DNA from: Phycisphaerales bacterium
Lineage (GTDB): Bacteria; Planctomycetota; Phycisphaerae; SM23-33
Direction: 5' to 3'
DNA: 33,913 nucleotides
Assembly (NCBI GenBank): GCA_018644725.1
Contig: JABGPZ010000107.1
Span: 1 to 33,913 of the forward strand
Under the pieces are notes generated by a model. That model was not told where the DNA came from. It searched no databases and saw only the letters and a list, made by a program, of their open reading frames with translations. The translations under genes were made by a program, and so were the position numbers. This document shows positions 31,692 to 33,913 of this stretch, piece after piece (positions within the stretch are counted from its first letter, which is position 1; each line of letters opens with the position of its first letter).

Positions 31692-32863
31692 CGTTGGCCC
31701 CCTTCGCGCCAGGCGCCCAATGCCGCAAGCTGGACTTCGCGCGGAGACACATGGTGACTCGCGGCGGCGGCGGCACAATCGGCAAATTCGCATTTGTGGC
31801 TCACGGGCGTTTTGCCGCGCAGGCCGACCTTGATGCGGACCGCGCCATATTCGGTTTGGACCGTATCGAAGCGCCGAAGAAGTTTGCGCCGCGACACGCT
31901 TCGCTCGCGTACGCCGAGGGTGCCGCACTGGCCGAAGAAAATATCACGAATCGCCGGCGCACGGTTCACGTCGCACAGGCACGACAGCACCCAGCCCGGA
32001 CGAGATTTTTTCATTGTCGCGGGCGTCGCCCACGCGTCCACGCAGCCCGAATCGAGAAGCGCTTCGATGGTCGCGCCGAGAATTTCGCCCGTCGTATCGT
32101 CCACGTTCGCGGACAGCTCGAGCATCGCGTCGGCTTCACCGTCGGCCGAGGATGTTCCCAGAACGATTCGAAGCAGATTCGGCACGGCGCCATCATCGCG
32201 GCTGCCTGCGCCATAGCCCATCTCGGAAATTTGCATCGCCGGAAGTGCACCCTGGGACTGGGCGAGCGCCGTAACGAGGGCGGCACCGGTGGGCGTGGTG
32301 GCCTCGCCCGAGTTGGGCCCGGCATAGACGTCAAACCCGCGCACCAAGTGCGCCGTTGCGGGCGCGGGCACCGGCATTATGCCGTGGGCGCATTTCACCG
32401 TGCCACTGCCGAGGGGGATCGGTGAGGCCTGAATTTCGCTGATGTCCAACAGCTCCAGCCCGATGCAGGCGGCGACGATATCGACGATGGAATCAATCGC
32501 GCCGACCTCGTGAAAGTGGACCTGTTCGATGGGGCAGCCGTGGGCCTGGGCCTCGGCCTCGGCGAGGCGATGAAAGACCGCCTTGGCGTTCTTCGTCACG
32601 GATTTGGACAAGGTCGATTCGTCGAGGATGGCCACAATGTCGGAGAGGTGGCGATGGACATGCTGCTCCTGGGTGACGCGAACGTGGAACTGCGTCCCGG
32701 CCATCCCGCCACGCTGAACGGCCTCGGCCTCGACGGCAAATCCTTCGAGCGCCAACCCCTCAAGCGCCTCCTGCAAGGCCGAAAGCTCCAGCCCCGCATC
32801 CAGCAACGCGGCGACGAACATATCGCCCGCGAGACCGGCAAAACTGTCAACGTAAGCAATCAC
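31688..32863 (-). CDS. larC: LarC, nickel-pincer cofactor nickel insertase
   Basis: LarC inserts nickel into the thiolated pyridinium nucleotide in a CTP-dependent, single-turnover reaction. It is the last step in making the nickel-pincer cofactor of lactate racemase-type enzymes. The 391-residue chain shows the family's start YVDSFAGLAGDMFVAALLDAG, a VHFHEVGAIDSIVDIV segment, IPLGSGTVKCAHGIMPVPAPAT, EATTPTGAAL, and the LarC2 part with ANVDDTTGEILG and VLSCLCDVN. In Lactobacillus plantarum LarC is made by a ribosomal frameshift joining two ORFs; here it is one continuous ORF. The start is GTG, overlapping the scpB stop (GTGA). It shares an operon with scpB and a glycosyltransferase, while larB is 30 kb away. 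Confidence 0.93.
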   Translation of the reverse strand: MIAYVDSFAGLAGDMFVAALLDAGLELSALQEALEGLALEGFAVEAEAVQRGGMAGTQFHVRVTQEQHVHRHLSDIVAILDESTLSKSVTKNAKAVFHRLAEAEAQAHGCPIEQVHFHEVGAIDSIVDIVAACIGLELLDISEIQASPIPLGSGTVKCAHGIMPVPAPATAHLVRGFDVYAGPNSGEATTPTGAALVTALAQSQGALPAMQISEMGYGAGSRDDGAVPNLLRIVLGTSSADGEADAMLELSANVDDTTGEILGATIEALLDSGCVDAWATPATMKKSRPGWVLSCLCDVNRAPAIRDIFFGQCGTLGVRERSVSRRKLLRRFDTVQTEYGAVRIKVGLRGKTPVSHKCEFADCAAAAASHHVSPREVQLAALGAWREGGQR

Positions 32864-33804
32864 TCGTCAGCCTCGCCGTCGGTCCATTCTTCGTCGTCCC
32901 CTTCGTCAAATTCGTCCCCATCCAATCCGCCTTCTTCGGCGTCGAGCTCTTCGTCCCATTCGTCCTCGTCGCTCAGCACGACAGGCGCGGTGAGCTCTTG
33001 GGGGACCACGGGCGAAGCAGGAATGTCCGATGCGGGCGCGGTGTCGCCGTCTTCGGACGTTTGCTGCGCCGTTTGCTCGGACTCTTGCTCTCCCTCGGCG
33101 GACGCCTGACCATCTTCAAAGAGTGGCGTTTCGTCCTTGGGGGTGGGTGGTTTGCTGGCGGGGCTGCGAAGCTCATCCGCCTTGGGCAGGTCGGCGAGTT
33201 TGGCGAGGCCAAAGACCTCGAGGAATTTCTTCGTCGTGCCATAGAGCATCGGCCGGCCAATGACTTCGGCGCGTCCGACGATTTTCACCAACCCGCGCTC
33301 CATGAGATTGCGAAGCATCTCGCCGCTGGCGACGCCGCGGACGGCCTCGATGTCGGCGCGGAGAATCGGCTGACGATAGGCGACGATCGCGAGGGTTTCC
33401 ATCGCAGCCTGGCTAAGGCGGTTGGACTTGCGGACGTGGAACAGCCGACGTAGCACGTCGAAATATTCGGGCTGGGTCTGAAGCTGATAGCCGCCAGCAA
33501 TTTCCACAATACGGAACGTGCTGTGGGTTTCCCCGTAGCGTTCGTTGAGGGCCTTGATGGACTGCTTGATACAGCGCTGGGGCAGTTCGGAAATCGTTCC
33601 CAGTTTGGCGGTCGACAGAGGCACGTCGCTGCTGAAGAGCAACGCCTCAACCGTCGCGGCCATTTCTTCCGAGGCCATATCGAGCTCGGCGACGGCCTCG
33701 TCCAGCGTGGGGGCGTCATCGGCCTCGACGGCGATTTCGTCCGCTGGCGCGTCCGCCTCGGTGGGAAGTTCGATTTCAATTTGATCCTGAATCTCGTCGG
33801 TCAT
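32860..33804 (-). CDS. scpB: ScpB, segregation and condensation protein B, with long acidic tail
   Basis: ScpB dimers bind the kleisin ScpA in the SMC condensin complex. The product is 314 residues: an acidic N-terminal extension of about 45 residues, then paired winged helices (VEALLFSSDVPLSTAKLG, GGYQLQTQPEYFDVLRRL, RLSQAAMETLAIVAYRQPILRADIE in part, the GRPMLYGTTKKFLEVFGL motif) to about residue 205. The last 100 residues are disordered and extremely acidic (runs of D and E, ending GEADE). Typical ScpB is 180-200 residues, so the tail is an addition. AGGAG precedes the ATG at 6 nt. It is the first gene of scpB-larC-GT. scpA is not in the window. Confidence 0.93.
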   Translation of the reverse strand: MTDEIQDQIEIELPTEADAPADEIAVEADDAPTLDEAVAELDMASEEMAATVEALLFSSDVPLSTAKLGTISELPQRCIKQSIKALNERYGETHSTFRIVEIAGGYQLQTQPEYFDVLRRLFHVRKSNRLSQAAMETLAIVAYRQPILRADIEAVRGVASGEMLRNLMERGLVKIVGRAEVIGRPMLYGTTKKFLEVFGLAKLADLPKADELRSPASKPPTPKDETPLFEDGQASAEGEQESEQTAQQTSEDGDTAPASDIPASPVVPQELTAPVVLSDEDEWDEELDAEEGGLDGDEFDEGDDEEWTDGEADE

Positions 33805-33832
33805 AGATGCTCCTGTTTTTTACAGAGGACAG

Positions 33833-33860
33833 ATTGTACCAATTCCGACAAAAAACACAA
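33833..33860 (-). promoter_or_regulatory. promoter of scpB-larC-glycosyltransferase
   Basis: On the minus strand TTGTGT (33860-33855), 16 nt, TACAAT (33838-33833). The predicted leader is about 20 nt and contains AGGAG. A perfect plus-strand TATAAT near 33897 may belong to a divergent gene beyond the window. Confidence 0.55.
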
Positions 33861-33913
33861 GGGTTCTTTGAATAATAGCGTTTCGACTTTGAGTATTGTA
33901 TAATGCGGTCATT

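Noticed and set aside
31688-32863. Programmed frameshift in larC as in L. plantarum
   Set aside because: The reading frame is continuous through both LarC1 and LarC2 regions.
33897-33913. A plus-strand promoter (TATAAT) at the window edge
   Set aside because: No -35 box at proper distance and the downstream gene is outside the window.

Overview
The window is about 34 kb of GC-rich bacterial DNA with roughly 22 protein genes and one complete tRNA gene. The likely source is the PVC group, most probably Planctomycetota of the Phycisphaerae type. The evidence is a PEP-CTERM exported protein with a typical tail (PEPATMSLLALGG then RRRR), four Tat-type sulfatases, a heparinase-like lyase, a XylR-like regulator that fuses a LacI-type sensor to an AraC DNA-binding domain, and a mix of genes with and without Shine-Dalgarno sites. 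No rRNA or marker protein settles the phylum.

Region 1 (1-7.6 kb): a short WD40 repeat protein; larB and nnrD with overlapping stop and start codons; a convergent pair of genes for a lipoprotein and a two-domain protein (NMP-kinase-like plus deoxyribosyltransferase-like); a PEP-CTERM trypsin-like protease; a Fur-family regulator with a small DUF6122-like membrane protein, divergent from a 56-residue two-cluster ferredoxin; and a small Cys-rich lipoprotein. Region 2 (7.7-18 kb, plus strand): dihydrolipoyl dehydrogenase, a first sulfatase, tRNA-Leu(TAA) preceded by a broken 5' half of itself, an unknown 224-residue protein, a CstA-type transporter, a PaaK/CapK-like adenylate-forming enzyme, and a PgpH-type membrane HD phosphodiesterase.

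Region 3 (18-26 kb) is the most coherent functional block: a XylR-like regulator followed by three sulfatases in a tight minus-strand operon, with a heparinase II/III-family lyase transcribed divergently from the regulator. Together they look like a locus for exported degradation of a sulfated uronic-acid polysaccharide under sugar-responsive control. Region 4 (25.98-26.56 kb) is non-coding and holds what appears to be a 557-bp non-autonomous mobile element, with 20-bp perfect terminal inverted repeats, a 7-bp flanking direct repeat, internal copies of the terminal sequence and a core of nested GC-rich hairpins. Region 5 (26.6-33.8 kb): a MutS2-like ATPase that lacks the Smr nuclease domain, mreB, and a minus-strand operon scpB-larC-glycosyltransferase joined by 4-nt overlaps.

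A recurring trait is promoter placement. Several genes without a Shine-Dalgarno site have a -10-like hexamer ending exactly 6 nt before the ATG, which predicts leaderless mRNAs. The best cases are the lipoprotein at 4181 and the lyase at 24123. All functional calls come from reading motifs by eye; no database search was run.
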